DNA from: Pelotomaculum sp. UBA5255
GTDB lineage: Bacteria > Bacillota > Desulfotomaculia > Desulfotomaculales > Pelotomaculaceae
Length of the DNA: 11,359 nucleotides
Direction of reading: 5' to 3'
Assembly: GCA_002408725.1 (NCBI GenBank)
Contig: DHTR01000024.1
Span: 450-11,808 of the forward strand
Part shown: piece after piece, positions 1-6,016 of the stretch
Position numbering within the stretch: position 1 is the stretch's first letter
Layout: each line of letters starts with the position of its first letter
Program-made: the position numbers and the translations under genes
Notes under the pieces: model-generated
The model's database searches: none
What the model saw: the letters and a program-made list of their open reading frames with translations, nothing else
What the model was told of the DNA's origin: nothing

Positions 1-67
1 CAGGGTGCGTTTGGAAACGGGCGTGCCTTCCATTGCGAAAAGGGGAGTTGGAACCCGGTAACTTTTT

Positions 68-104
68 GCCGGGCCAGCTTTGCTTTCCGCATCGCAGGCC
101 CGGC
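68..104. repeat. GC-rich inverted repeat (8-bp arms)
   Basis: GCCGGGCC at 68-75 is perfectly complementary to GGCCCGGC at 97-104, with a 21-base loop. There is no T-run after it on either strand, so it is a poor intrinsic terminator. Its right arm overlaps the -24 element of the candidate sigma-54 promoter, so it could be an operator or simply the end of the upstream transcript. Confidence 0.55.
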
Positions 105-117
105 ATTACATTTGCAA
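101..117 (+). promoter_or_regulatory. Candidate sigma-54 (-24/-12) promoter for the hydrogenase operon
   Basis: The sequence reads CCGGCATTACATTTGCA. GG lies at 102-103 and GC at 114-115, exactly 10 bases apart as RpoN requires. The -24 box is CGGCAT (consensus TGGCAC/T) and the -12 box is a perfect TTGCA. Transcription would begin near 127, leaving a leader of about 90 bases before the hydrogenase start. It is the only site with correct spacing found by eye in the intergenic regions of this window. The family rule is established; use of this site is inference. Confidence 0.5.
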
Positions 118-218
118 AAGGAGGTGATAATTAAAAGAATAAGGTACTTCCTTGTCCTTGTTTCGCGCTTGACAAAACAATTCCGGGGAACACTAAAAAT
201 CTTTGGAGGAGAAGGATT

Positions 219-1793
219 ATGCAAGATTGTAAGAACGAGTTGGATGAGAAAAAAACGATAAACCGGCGTTCTTTTTTTAAAAAATTGATTGCAGGCGCCG
301 GCTTTGTAGGCCTGACAGGCACTCTTGTAGGCTGTGTGAAACAAAACCCGGAACAGGCTGGTGGTAAGGGTTGGCTGCCGTACCAGTACAACGTGGCAGG
401 CAACCTGCCGGCCCAGGTGCGGGGCCGCGTTCCCATTGACGCTGACAACCCGTCCATCGTGCGGGACGACCAGAAGTGTATTCTGTGCGGCCAGTGTCTT
501 GAGGTCTGTGAAAACGTCGAAAGCGTCTACGGATACTACAGTCTGCCGGTAATTGACGAAACCATTTGCATCAATTGCGGCCAGTGCTCCATGGCCTGCC
601 CCTCCGGGGCAATCAGTGAGCGGGACGATACGAAAAAGGTTTTTGAAGCCCTTGCCGACAAAAACAAGTTTGTTCTAGTCCAGACAGCCCCCGCTACCAG
701 GGTTGCCTTGGGCGAGGAATTCGGCCTGCCGACAGGCACCTGGGTCCAGGGACAGCAGGTGGCGGCCTTAAGAAGACTGGGTTTCAATGCTGTCCTGGAC
801 ACTAATTTCTCCGCCGACCTGACCATAATGGAAGAGGCCACAGAGCTAATCAGGAGGATTAAGGGTGAAGTGAAAAAACCCCTGCCCCAATTCACCTCCT
901 GTTCACCGGGCTGGATCAAGTTCTGCGAATATTTCTACCCTGAGCTCATCCCCAACATTTCTTCGTGCAAGTCACCCCAGCAAATGTTCGGCGCCCTGGC
1001 CAAGACCTATTACGCCAAGGCCAAAGGAATTGATCCCGAAAGCATCGTTTCCGTTTCTGTCATGCCCTGTACTGCCAAAAAATACGAGGCTCAACGGCCG
1101 GAAATGAACGCCAGCGCAGAATACTGGAAACTCGACAAATTGCGTGACGTGGACATCGTGCTGACTACCCGGGAACTGGCCCGAATGTTAAAAGAAAAGC
1201 AAATCGACCTGACCGCCCTTCCGGATGAGAACTACGATCAACTGATGGGTGAAGAAACCGGCGCAGCGGTTATTTTCGGCGCAACCGGAGGCGTTATGGA
1301 GGCTGCCGCCCGTACTGCCTACTTTCTTATTACAGGCAAGGAACCTCCCCCGCTCTTCCTCAATCTGACGCCCGTGCGCGGTCTGGCCGGAGTTAAGGAA
1401 GCAGCAGCGGAAATACCTGGCGTGGGAACACTGCATGTAGCCGTCAGCCACGGCATGGCCAACGGTCGCAAGGTTCTCGATGCAGTCCGCGACGGGAAGG
1501 CCCCCTGGCACTTTATAGAATTCATGACCTGCCCGGGTGGCTGCATTGCCGGAGGTGGACAACCCCGTACGGCTGTTCCCCCTACCGACGCTGTTCGCGA
1601 ACAGAGGCTTGCTGCGCTCTATCAGGCGGACGCAACTCTACCTAAGCGCAAAAGCCACGAAAACGAAGAGGTCGCCGCCCTTTACCGTGACTTTCTGGAG
1701 CACCCGATGAGTGAACTGGCGGAAGAATTGCTTCACACAGACTATTATTCCCGCGCCGATAAATTAAAACGCCTTCTTTCCCGGGTGGTGTAA
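219..1793 (+). CDS. hydA: Exported [FeFe] hydrogenase catalytic subunit (Tat lipoprotein)
   Basis: Catalyses reversible H2 formation or oxidation at an H-cluster. The N-terminus carries a twin-arginine motif (R16-R17-S-F-F-K), a hydrophobic stretch and a lipobox LVGC ending at C39, so it should be exported folded and lipid-anchored outside the membrane. Two [4Fe-4S] ferredoxin motifs follow (C87, C90, C93, C97 and C117, C120, C123, C127). The three H-cluster motifs are present: L1 TSCSPGW (C228, with S229 where TSCCPGW is usual), L2 MPCTAKKYE (C284) and L3 EFMTCPGGCIAGGGQP (C438, C442). There is no N-terminal [2Fe-2S] domain, so it is the short two-cluster type. The catalytic part reads like HndD-type bacterial enzymes. 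ATG at 219 is preceded by GGAGGA at 205-210. It is the first gene of a three-gene operon with HybA- and HybB-like partners, suggesting electron exchange with the membrane. Maturases HydE, HydF and HydG are not in the window. Confidence 0.95.
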   Translation: MQDCKNELDEKKTINRRSFFKKLIAGAGFVGLTGTLVGCVKQNPEQAGGKGWLPYQYNVAGNLPAQVRGRVPIDADNPSIVRDDQKCILCGQCLEVCENVESVYGYYSLPVIDETICINCGQCSMACPSGAISERDDTKKVFEALADKNKFVLVQTAPATRVALGEEFGLPTGTWVQGQQVAALRRLGFNAVLDTNFSADLTIMEEATELIRRIKGEVKKPLPQFTSCSPGWIKFCEYFYPELIPNISSCKSPQQMFGALAKTYYAKAKGIDPESIVSVSVMPCTAKKYEAQRPEMNASAEYWKLDKLRDVDIVLTTRELARMLKEKQIDLTALPDENYDQLMGEETGAAVIFGATGGVMEAAARTAYFLITGKEPPPLFLNLTPVRGLAGVKEAAAEIPGVGTLHVAVSHGMANGRKVLDAVRDGKAPWHFIEFMTCPGGCIAGGGQPRTAVPPTDAVREQRLAALYQADATLPKRKSHENEEVAALYRDFLEHPMSELAEELLHTDYYSRADKLKRLLSRVV

Positions 1794-1851
1794 GTGATCT
1801 CAAAAAACGTTTGATAGTTAATAAATGATTGCAGTGAAAGGATGATGTCCA

Positions 1852-2664
1852 GTGGCCGGCACGAAAGGAGTGCTTGTCGATATCACCAGATGCATTGATT
1901 GTGAAAGCTGCGTTGTCGCCTGCCGTTTGTACAACGGCCTTGAAGAAGGTAAAAACAACGGCGCCAAAGCAATGCTGCCCGAAAAACCCAAACTGGCTCC
2001 GAATAAGTGGACGGTAGTCCAGGAATATAAAATCGAAAAAAGCGGTAATCCTGTAAGGCGGTTTGTTAAAGAGCAGTGCTTCCACTGCCTCGAGCCGGCC
2101 TGCGCTTCTGCGTGCTTTGCAAAAGCTCTCCAGAAAACACCCGAAGGCCCTGTCGTTTATAATGAAAAACTGTGTGTGGGCTGCCGCTACTGCATGATCG
2201 CCTGCCCATTCGGGATCCTCAAGTTCGAGTGGGAAAAACCCTTTCCCAGGGTGCTCAAGTGTCAGATGTGCCTGGCCCGGGTGGCCGATAACCAGATGCC
2301 GGCCTGCGCCAGTGTCTGCCCCACAGGCGCGCTAACCTTCGGCGAGCGGGAAAAGCTTGCTGAAGAAGCAAAGTCGCGCATAGCATCCAACCCTAACCTT
2401 TACATTAATCAGATTTATGGGGAAAAAGAAGCGGGCGGCACTTCCTGGCTGTACATTTCCGATTTACCTTTTGAACAGCTTGGATTTCGCGCCAATGTGC
2501 CCTATCGGCCCATCCCGGATTATACCTGGCAGGTACTCAAGTGGACACCCCATATCTTCATCGGCTGGGGCGCTCTGCTGACAGGCATGTATATGTATAC
2601 AAAAAGACGGGCTGAGGTACATGCGGAAGAAGAGCTGTACGCACCCATTGATAAAGATGAATAA
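1852..2664 (+). CDS. hybA: HybA-like four-[4Fe-4S] ferredoxin subunit with C-terminal membrane anchor
   Basis: Electron-transfer subunit expected to link the hydrogenase to its membrane partner. Four cysteine groups are visible: CIDCESCVVAC near the N-terminus, CFHCLEPACASAC, CVGCRYCMIAC, and CQMC followed by a later CASVC, the arrangement of the HybA/DmsB/NrfC family. A single hydrophobic helix near residues 234-252, followed by KRR, is a likely tail anchor, as in E. coli HybA. The start is GTG at 1852; an in-frame TGA at 1843-1845 rules out a longer protein, and AAAGGATG lies just upstream. Unlike E. coli HybA there is no Tat signal, so export would have to be by hitchhiking on the hydrogenase, or the subunit stays inside. 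It lies 58 bases after hydA. The family is clear; the exact partner wiring is inferred. Confidence 0.9.
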   Translation: MAGTKGVLVDITRCIDCESCVVACRLYNGLEEGKNNGAKAMLPEKPKLAPNKWTVVQEYKIEKSGNPVRRFVKEQCFHCLEPACASACFAKALQKTPEGPVVYNEKLCVGCRYCMIACPFGILKFEWEKPFPRVLKCQMCLARVADNQMPACASVCPTGALTFGEREKLAEEAKSRIASNPNLYINQIYGEKEAGGTSWLYISDLPFEQLGFRANVPYRPIPDYTWQVLKWTPHIFIGWGALLTGMYMYTKRRAEVHAEEELYAPIDKDE

Positions 2665-2682
2665 GGAGGTGCAACTTATCAA

Positions 2683-3867
2683 ATGGCAAGGACCCTGCAC
2701 TTTGGAAGATGGCATTTCAAACTTACTGCCACAAGATACATTTTAATTCTTCTTACAGTGATTATGCTGGCAGCCGTTGTGGTCCGCTTAATTAAAGGTC
2801 TCGGTGCAGTAACGAACTTAAGTGACGAGTGGCCCTGGGGATTGTGGATCGGCTTTGACCTGCTCAGCGGCATCGCTCTCGCCGGGGGCGGCTTCAGCAC
2901 AGCTTTATTCGTTCATGTTTTACACAAGCAAAAATACGCTCCCGTAGCCCGGGCCGCGCTTCTAACTTCCCTGCTCGGCTACTTAATCGCCTGCCTGAGC
3001 CTTTTCTTTGATGTGGGTAGATGGTACAATTTCTGGCGGCCCTTTTTTTTCTGGGGTTACCACTCCGTTTTGTTTGAAGTGTTCTGGTGTATTTCCCTTT
3101 ACACGTTGGTGCAAATAATTGAGTTCGGGGATATTTTCTTTGAAAAAATAAAGTTCCCCGCCTTGAAAAAAGTCATTCACAGAGCTATGCCCTTCTTGCT
3201 CATCCTGGGGATAGCATTGCCAACCTTGCACCAGTCTTCATTAGGGTCTCTTTTTATCGTGGCGGTGGGTAAACTGAACCCCTTGTGGTGGTCCATGTTC
3301 ATTCCCTTCTTTTTCGTCTGGTCGGCCTTTTTCCTGGGTCCCGCCATGGTCACACTGGAGGGAACAATGGCCTCCAGGGCTTACAAAAGAGAATCAGAGC
3401 TGCCCATTTATGCAAGTTTGACCAAAGTAACCATGTGGATGTTGATTATCTATCTTATTATAAAAATAATTGATTTAAATTATAGGGGTGTCTTGTCTCT
3501 TGCCTTTAACGGTTCCTTCGAAAGCAACATGTTTTTGCTGGAGATGATTGGAACCGTTACTATTCCCATCATTATGTACGCTATTCCTTCTATCCGCAAG
3601 ACAAGTTGGGGAGTCTTTACAGCTTCGTTCCTGGTGGTTGCAGGGGTCATTCTGAACCGCGCCAATGTATGCTTTGTCGGCATGGCTAAGGCGGCAGGGG
3701 CATCTTATTACCCCAGCATCTGGGAATGGGCCGTTACTCTTGGTCTGTGGAGTATTTTGGTTTTGGGCTACTGCTTTATTGTGGAAAACTTCTCCATTCT
3801 GCCAAAAGAAGAACACAAAACAGCTCCTACCCGCAGCGCAGGTGCAAAGCTACCGTTTGGCGTCTGA
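2683..3867 (+). CDS. hybB: HybB/NrfD-type polytopic membrane subunit
   Basis: Integral membrane subunit of the NrfD/PsrC superfamily, HybB branch, which exchanges electrons with quinones or couples redox work to the membrane. About ten hydrophobic segments span the 394 residues. Signature pieces include WPWGLWIGFD near residue 48, GRWYNFWRP near residue 108, and LPTLHQSSLGSLF near residues 180-192, the last typical of HybB. ATG at 2683 is preceded by AAGGAGGT, which overlaps the stop of the upstream gene, so the two are probably translationally linked. It closes the hydrogenase operon and is followed by a strong terminator. A quinone site is expected from the family, but the quinone type cannot be read from the sequence. 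The C-terminal 25 residues are polar and probably cytoplasmic. Confidence 0.92.
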   Translation: MARTLHFGRWHFKLTATRYILILLTVIMLAAVVVRLIKGLGAVTNLSDEWPWGLWIGFDLLSGIALAGGGFSTALFVHVLHKQKYAPVARAALLTSLLGYLIACLSLFFDVGRWYNFWRPFFFWGYHSVLFEVFWCISLYTLVQIIEFGDIFFEKIKFPALKKVIHRAMPFLLILGIALPTLHQSSLGSLFIVAVGKLNPLWWSMFIPFFFVWSAFFLGPAMVTLEGTMASRAYKRESELPIYASLTKVTMWMLIIYLIIKIIDLNYRGVLSLAFNGSFESNMFLLEMIGTVTIPIIMYAIPSIRKTSWGVFTASFLVVAGVILNRANVCFVGMAKAAGASYYPSIWEWAVTLGLWSILVLGYCFIVENFSILPKEEHKTAPTRSAGAKLPFGV

Positions 3868-3871
3868 TCAT

Positions 3872-3905
3872 AAAAAAGGAGGAGCATAGCGCTCCTCCTT
3901 TTTTT
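3872..3905. terminator. Bidirectional intrinsic terminator between hybB and comEA
   Basis: GGAGGAGC (3878-3885) pairs perfectly with GCTCCTCC (3891-3898) across a 5-base loop. Six A precede the stem and seven T follow it, so the hairpin has a U-tract in both directions. It lies 10 bases after the hybB stop and about 70 bases past the convergent comEA stop. Confidence 0.92.
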
Positions 3906-3977
3906 CACAAAATCAGCAGTATTGTGAACTGGAAATGTCTTTGGCAATGGATTATTGTGCTCGTGAAATTCTCCAAT

Positions 3978-4634
3978 TTACTGGACGGTGACCATGTCCT
4001 TTAAGGCATCAAATTTTTTGTCACCGATACCGGAAACATTTTTGATATCCTCAATTGCTGCAAAAGGGCCGTTAAGCTCCCGATAATCGATTATTCGCTG
4101 GGCCAGAGACGGTCCAATCCCGGGCAGGGTGTCGAGTTGACTCAGGTCCGCTGTGTTAATATTGACAAGCCCCCCGGCAGAACCCCCGGGCCTGGTTCCT
4201 GTTTGGGGAATGAATACGTTTTTAGCGGAAGACATTGCGGGTGTCCCGGTCTGGTTGCCGGGTACCGGCGTACCGGCCTGAGCAACGGCATCCTGCAGGC
4301 CTGGAACATAGATGGTCTGGCCGTCGGTGACAGGAGCTGCCAGCTTTAAGGAATTCAGATCGGCGTCTGCCGCGGGACCGGCCTTTTGGACGGCGTCAAT
4401 GATCCTGGAGCCCTGCGGCAACTGGTAAACCCCCGGCCTTGCAACCGCACCGGCAACATGGATAAACAAGTCTTTTGTCTTACTATCATCCTTTGCTTCC
4501 CCTCGCTCCAACGCCGGCTTGCTATCCTCCACCGCCCGCTCTTTCGTTTGGGCAAGCCGGTATCCCGCACCAAAAAGAATAACACCGATCAGCAGGATAA
4601 TAAGATACTGCTGCCTGCGGTCAAGCTGGATCAT
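3978..4634 (-). CDS. comEA: ComEA-like DNA-binding competence protein
   Basis: Membrane-anchored DNA receptor of natural transformation, which binds double-stranded DNA outside the membrane and passes it to the ComEC channel. Residues 9-27 form one N-terminal membrane helix. An SLBB-type domain covers about residues 56-114 (IHVAGAVARPGVYQLP at its start), then a Gly/Pro/Thr-rich linker of about 40 residues, then a helix-hairpin-helix pair at about 157-217 (VNINTADLSQLDTLPGIG and a second VSGIGDKKF). Length and domain order match Gram-positive ComEA. ATG at 4634 has a strong GGGAGGTGG upstream. No comEB or comEC follows: the next element is the shared terminator, so it is transcribed alone or with the upstream DUF421 gene. 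Function in uptake is inferred; HhH proteins of this shape can also have other DNA roles. Confidence 0.9.
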   Translation of the reverse strand: MIQLDRRQQYLIILLIGVILFGAGYRLAQTKERAVEDSKPALERGEAKDDSKTKDLFIHVAGAVARPGVYQLPQGSRIIDAVQKAGPAADADLNSLKLAAPVTDGQTIYVPGLQDAVAQAGTPVPGNQTGTPAMSSAKNVFIPQTGTRPGGSAGGLVNINTADLSQLDTLPGIGPSLAQRIIDYRELNGPFAAIEDIKNVSGIGDKKFDALKDMVTVQ

Positions 4635-4716
4635 AAATGTCCCACCTCCCTGAGGTATTAAAGCTGGACTACATGATTAAATAGGTTATTTCTACCAATA
4701 ACTACTATTTCCTTCT

Positions 4717-4745
4717 ATTTGATTAGTGAAAATTATTTAGTTCAA
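4717..4745 (-). promoter_or_regulatory. Possible sigma-A promoter for comEA
   Basis: On the minus strand, TTGAAC (plus 4740-4745) and TCAAAT (plus 4717-4722) are 17 bases apart and about 83 bases upstream of the comEA start. Each box matches four or five consensus positions. The surrounding 4635-4805 gap is AT-rich, so a chance match is quite possible. Confidence 0.25.
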
Positions 4746-4805
4746 CAAATATTTTATCTACCCAGCACCTGTTAATTATCATCTGCGGAAGGCCCCGGAT
4801 TTTTG

Positions 4806-5474
4806 TTACTTTTTACTGACGAAAAGCCTCCCATCTGTTCCCAGTGTTGCGAGAAGAACCTTGCGTGGGGTAAGGCCCTGCTTTTCCAACATTTCACGAA
4901 GCCAGTTTTCGTCCAAATAAATTTCTTTCAAGTTTTGATTCATGACAGTGCCATCCATAACCAGCACCGTGGGGATTCCCTCGTAAGCGGTTGGGATACC
5001 CAGATCCGCCGGCGTAACGGGGCGGCGCTGGGACTTCTCGATGACACTCAATCTCCCGGATGTTTCAAGTACGGCAAATTCAACATCACACGGATCCACA
5101 ATCCCCTTTTCCCGCAGTTGGGCCAACAATTCATCAAGATTATAGCGCGCCTTCCGCATTTCGTCCCTCAAGAGGACGCCATTTTTTATAATAATTTGGG
5201 GATGCCCGCAAATAATCCCCCGCAGGGAGTGGCTGAAAAGGGAGGCATAGGAAACGATGATTCCCAGTGCCCCCAGAATCGCCAGCGGAAGGACACTATG
5301 CCAGAGGGGTATGTCACTTGCTTCCAGGGGTATGACAGCAAGTTCAGCAATAATGATTGCCACGACAAAATCAAAAGGGGAAAGTTGGCCAATTTCCCTT
5401 TTCCCCATTGCCCTGATCACGACCAGGACTAAAAAATATACAAATATGGTGCGATAGATGTATTCCCAAACCAA
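4806..5474 (-). CDS. DUF421 / YetF-family membrane protein
   Basis: Member of the YetF/YrbG-type DUF421 family, common in spore-forming Firmicutes, whose biochemical role is not settled. The N-terminal 90 residues contain about three membrane helices, with the family hallmark RAMGKREIGQLSPFDFVV at about 21-38. A soluble C-terminal part includes HPQIIIKNGVLLRDEM and later a segment reading DVEFAVLETSGRLSVI, both typical of the family. Length (222 residues) is normal. The start is TTG at 5474; an in-frame stop lies upstream with no ATG or GTG between, and GGATGG is placed about 9 bases before it. It is divergent from korD, has a good candidate promoter about 57 bases upstream, and is followed by comEA on the same strand after 171 bases with no clear terminator between. 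No specific function is claimed. Confidence 0.9.
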   Translation of the reverse strand: MVWEYIYRTIFVYFLVLVVIRAMGKREIGQLSPFDFVVAIIIAELAVIPLEASDIPLWHSVLPLAILGALGIIVSYASLFSHSLRGIICGHPQIIIKNGVLLRDEMRKARYNLDELLAQLREKGIVDPCDVEFAVLETSGRLSVIEKSQRRPVTPADLGIPTAYEGIPTVLVMDGTVMNQNLKEIYLDENWLREMLEKQGLTPRKVLLATLGTDGRLFVSKK

Positions 5475-5530
5475 CTGAAAACACCATCCTATCTGCCTCT
5501 TAAATTATTATTGTTTGTGTTTTGCCGTAA

Positions 5531-5559
5531 TTTATAAAAAAATCACTTTACAATAACAA
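5531..5559 (-). promoter_or_regulatory. Candidate sigma-A promoter for the DUF421 gene
   Basis: On the minus strand, TTGTTA (plus 5554-5559) and TATAAA (plus 5531-5536) are separated by exactly 17 bases. The -10 box matches five of six consensus positions and the -35 four of six. It ends 56 bases before the TTG start. The region is AT-rich, which raises the chance rate. Confidence 0.42.
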
Positions 5560-5700
5560 AAAAACGAGTAGAATGTTTATAGAGTTATTTTTTTGTATTA
5601 GAATGAGATTTATATCATTATGATACAAACGACACCATCTCACGGTTACAATATTCAGAACTCTCAGTATGAGATAATTAATTTAAAATGAATGGATATT

Positions 5701-5729
5701 TTGCAAATTTTATCTGATCAGTAAATTAT
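5701..5729 (+). promoter_or_regulatory. Possible sigma-A promoter for korDABC
   Basis: TTGCAA (5701-5706) and AATTAT (5724-5729) have a 17-base spacer and lie about 70 bases before the korD start. Both boxes are partial matches (four of six). The palindrome CTGATCAG sits in the spacer and could be an operator. Confidence 0.28.
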
Positions 5730-5797
5730 GTCCCCCTGATGCATTCAATATACCGCATCCCACAGACAAAATACATTACAGCAAAGAGGTAACATCA

Positions 5798-6016
5798 ATG
5801 CCTGAAACATTATCCACCCGTTCCCCTAAGAAAATTGTTATTTATAAGGATTGGTGCAAAGGCTGTGGCATCTGCGCAGCTTTCTGCCCCAAAGTACTGG
5901 CCATGGACAGCCTGGGCAAGGCAACAGTGATAAACTCCTCAAATTGTTCCGGTTGCCGTCAATGTGAATATCATTGCCCGGATTATGCCATCCAAATTGG
6001 GCAGGAGGTGAACTAA
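5798..6016 (+). CDS. korD: 2-oxoacid:ferredoxin oxidoreductase, delta (ferredoxin) subunit
   Basis: Small 72-residue ferredoxin subunit that carries electrons between the TPP-containing core and external ferredoxin. Two classical [4Fe-4S] motifs are present: CKGCGICAAFCP near residues 20-31 and CSGCRQCEYHCP near residues 48-59. The size fits KorD/OorD. ATG at 5798 follows AAGAGGT with 7-8 bases of spacing. The stop codon is directly followed by the korA start, so the two are tightly coupled. It opens a korD-korA-korB-korC operon, the same order as oorDABC of Campylobacter-type 2-oxoglutarate oxidoreductases. It acts in the cytoplasm. Confidence 0.93.
   Translation: MPETLSTRSPKKIVIYKDWCKGCGICAAFCPKVLAMDSLGKATVINSSNCSGCRQCEYHCPDYAIQIGQEVN

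Larger units (their letters stand above)
1..218 (+). other. Leader region upstream of the hydrogenase operon
   Basis: No gene is called here. Frame 2 closes with TAA at 59-61 and frame 3 with TAA at 132-134, so either could be the tail of a gene that begins before the window, but neither short tail is recognisable. The stretch holds a GC-rich inverted repeat (68-75 with 97-104), a -24/-12 promoter-like sequence (101-117), a very strong Shine-Dalgarno-like string (117-128) with no ATG, GTG or TTG at a suitable distance, and the real hydrogenase ribosome binding site near 205-210. No known riboswitch class could be matched by eye. Confidence 0.6.
5475..5797. promoter_or_regulatory. AT-rich divergent control region between the DUF421 gene and korD
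   Basis: This 323-base gap has no gene. It contains a candidate leftward sigma-A promoter (5531-5559), a weaker rightward one (5701-5729), and several short dyads: TATCATTATGATA (5613-5625), TCTCAGTATGAGA (5662-5674) and CTGATCAG (5714-5721). ATGAGAT occurs twice (5603-5609 and 5669-5675). No correctly spaced -24/-12 promoter was found here on either strand. Confidence 0.6.

Noticed and set aside
56..69. A second -24/-12-like site (GG at 57-58, GC at 68-69)
   Set aside because: The spacing is 9 bases rather than 10, which sigma-54 holoenzyme does not tolerate well.
169..197. TTGACA (169-174) with a 17-base spacer to ACTAAA as a sigma-A promoter for hydA
   Set aside because: The -35 box is perfect but the -10 box matches only three of six bases, and transcription would start at the ribosome binding site itself. 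The -24/-12 site is better placed.
1..257. Open reading frame 1 running without a stop from position 1 to 257
   Set aside because: It has no normal start codon, no recognisable protein content and overlaps the clear hydA start; it is most likely accidental.
1642..2085. Minus-strand open frame of 147 codons across the hydA-hybA junction
   Set aside because: It overlaps two strongly supported genes and encodes no recognisable domain.
4803..5432. Plus-strand open frame of 209 codons opposite the DUF421 gene
   Set aside because: It is the antisense shadow of a well-recognised family protein and has no ribosome binding site or recognisable content.
5694..5704. GG ... TTTTGCA upstream of korD as a sigma-54 promoter
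   Set aside because: Only 7 bases separate GG and GC.
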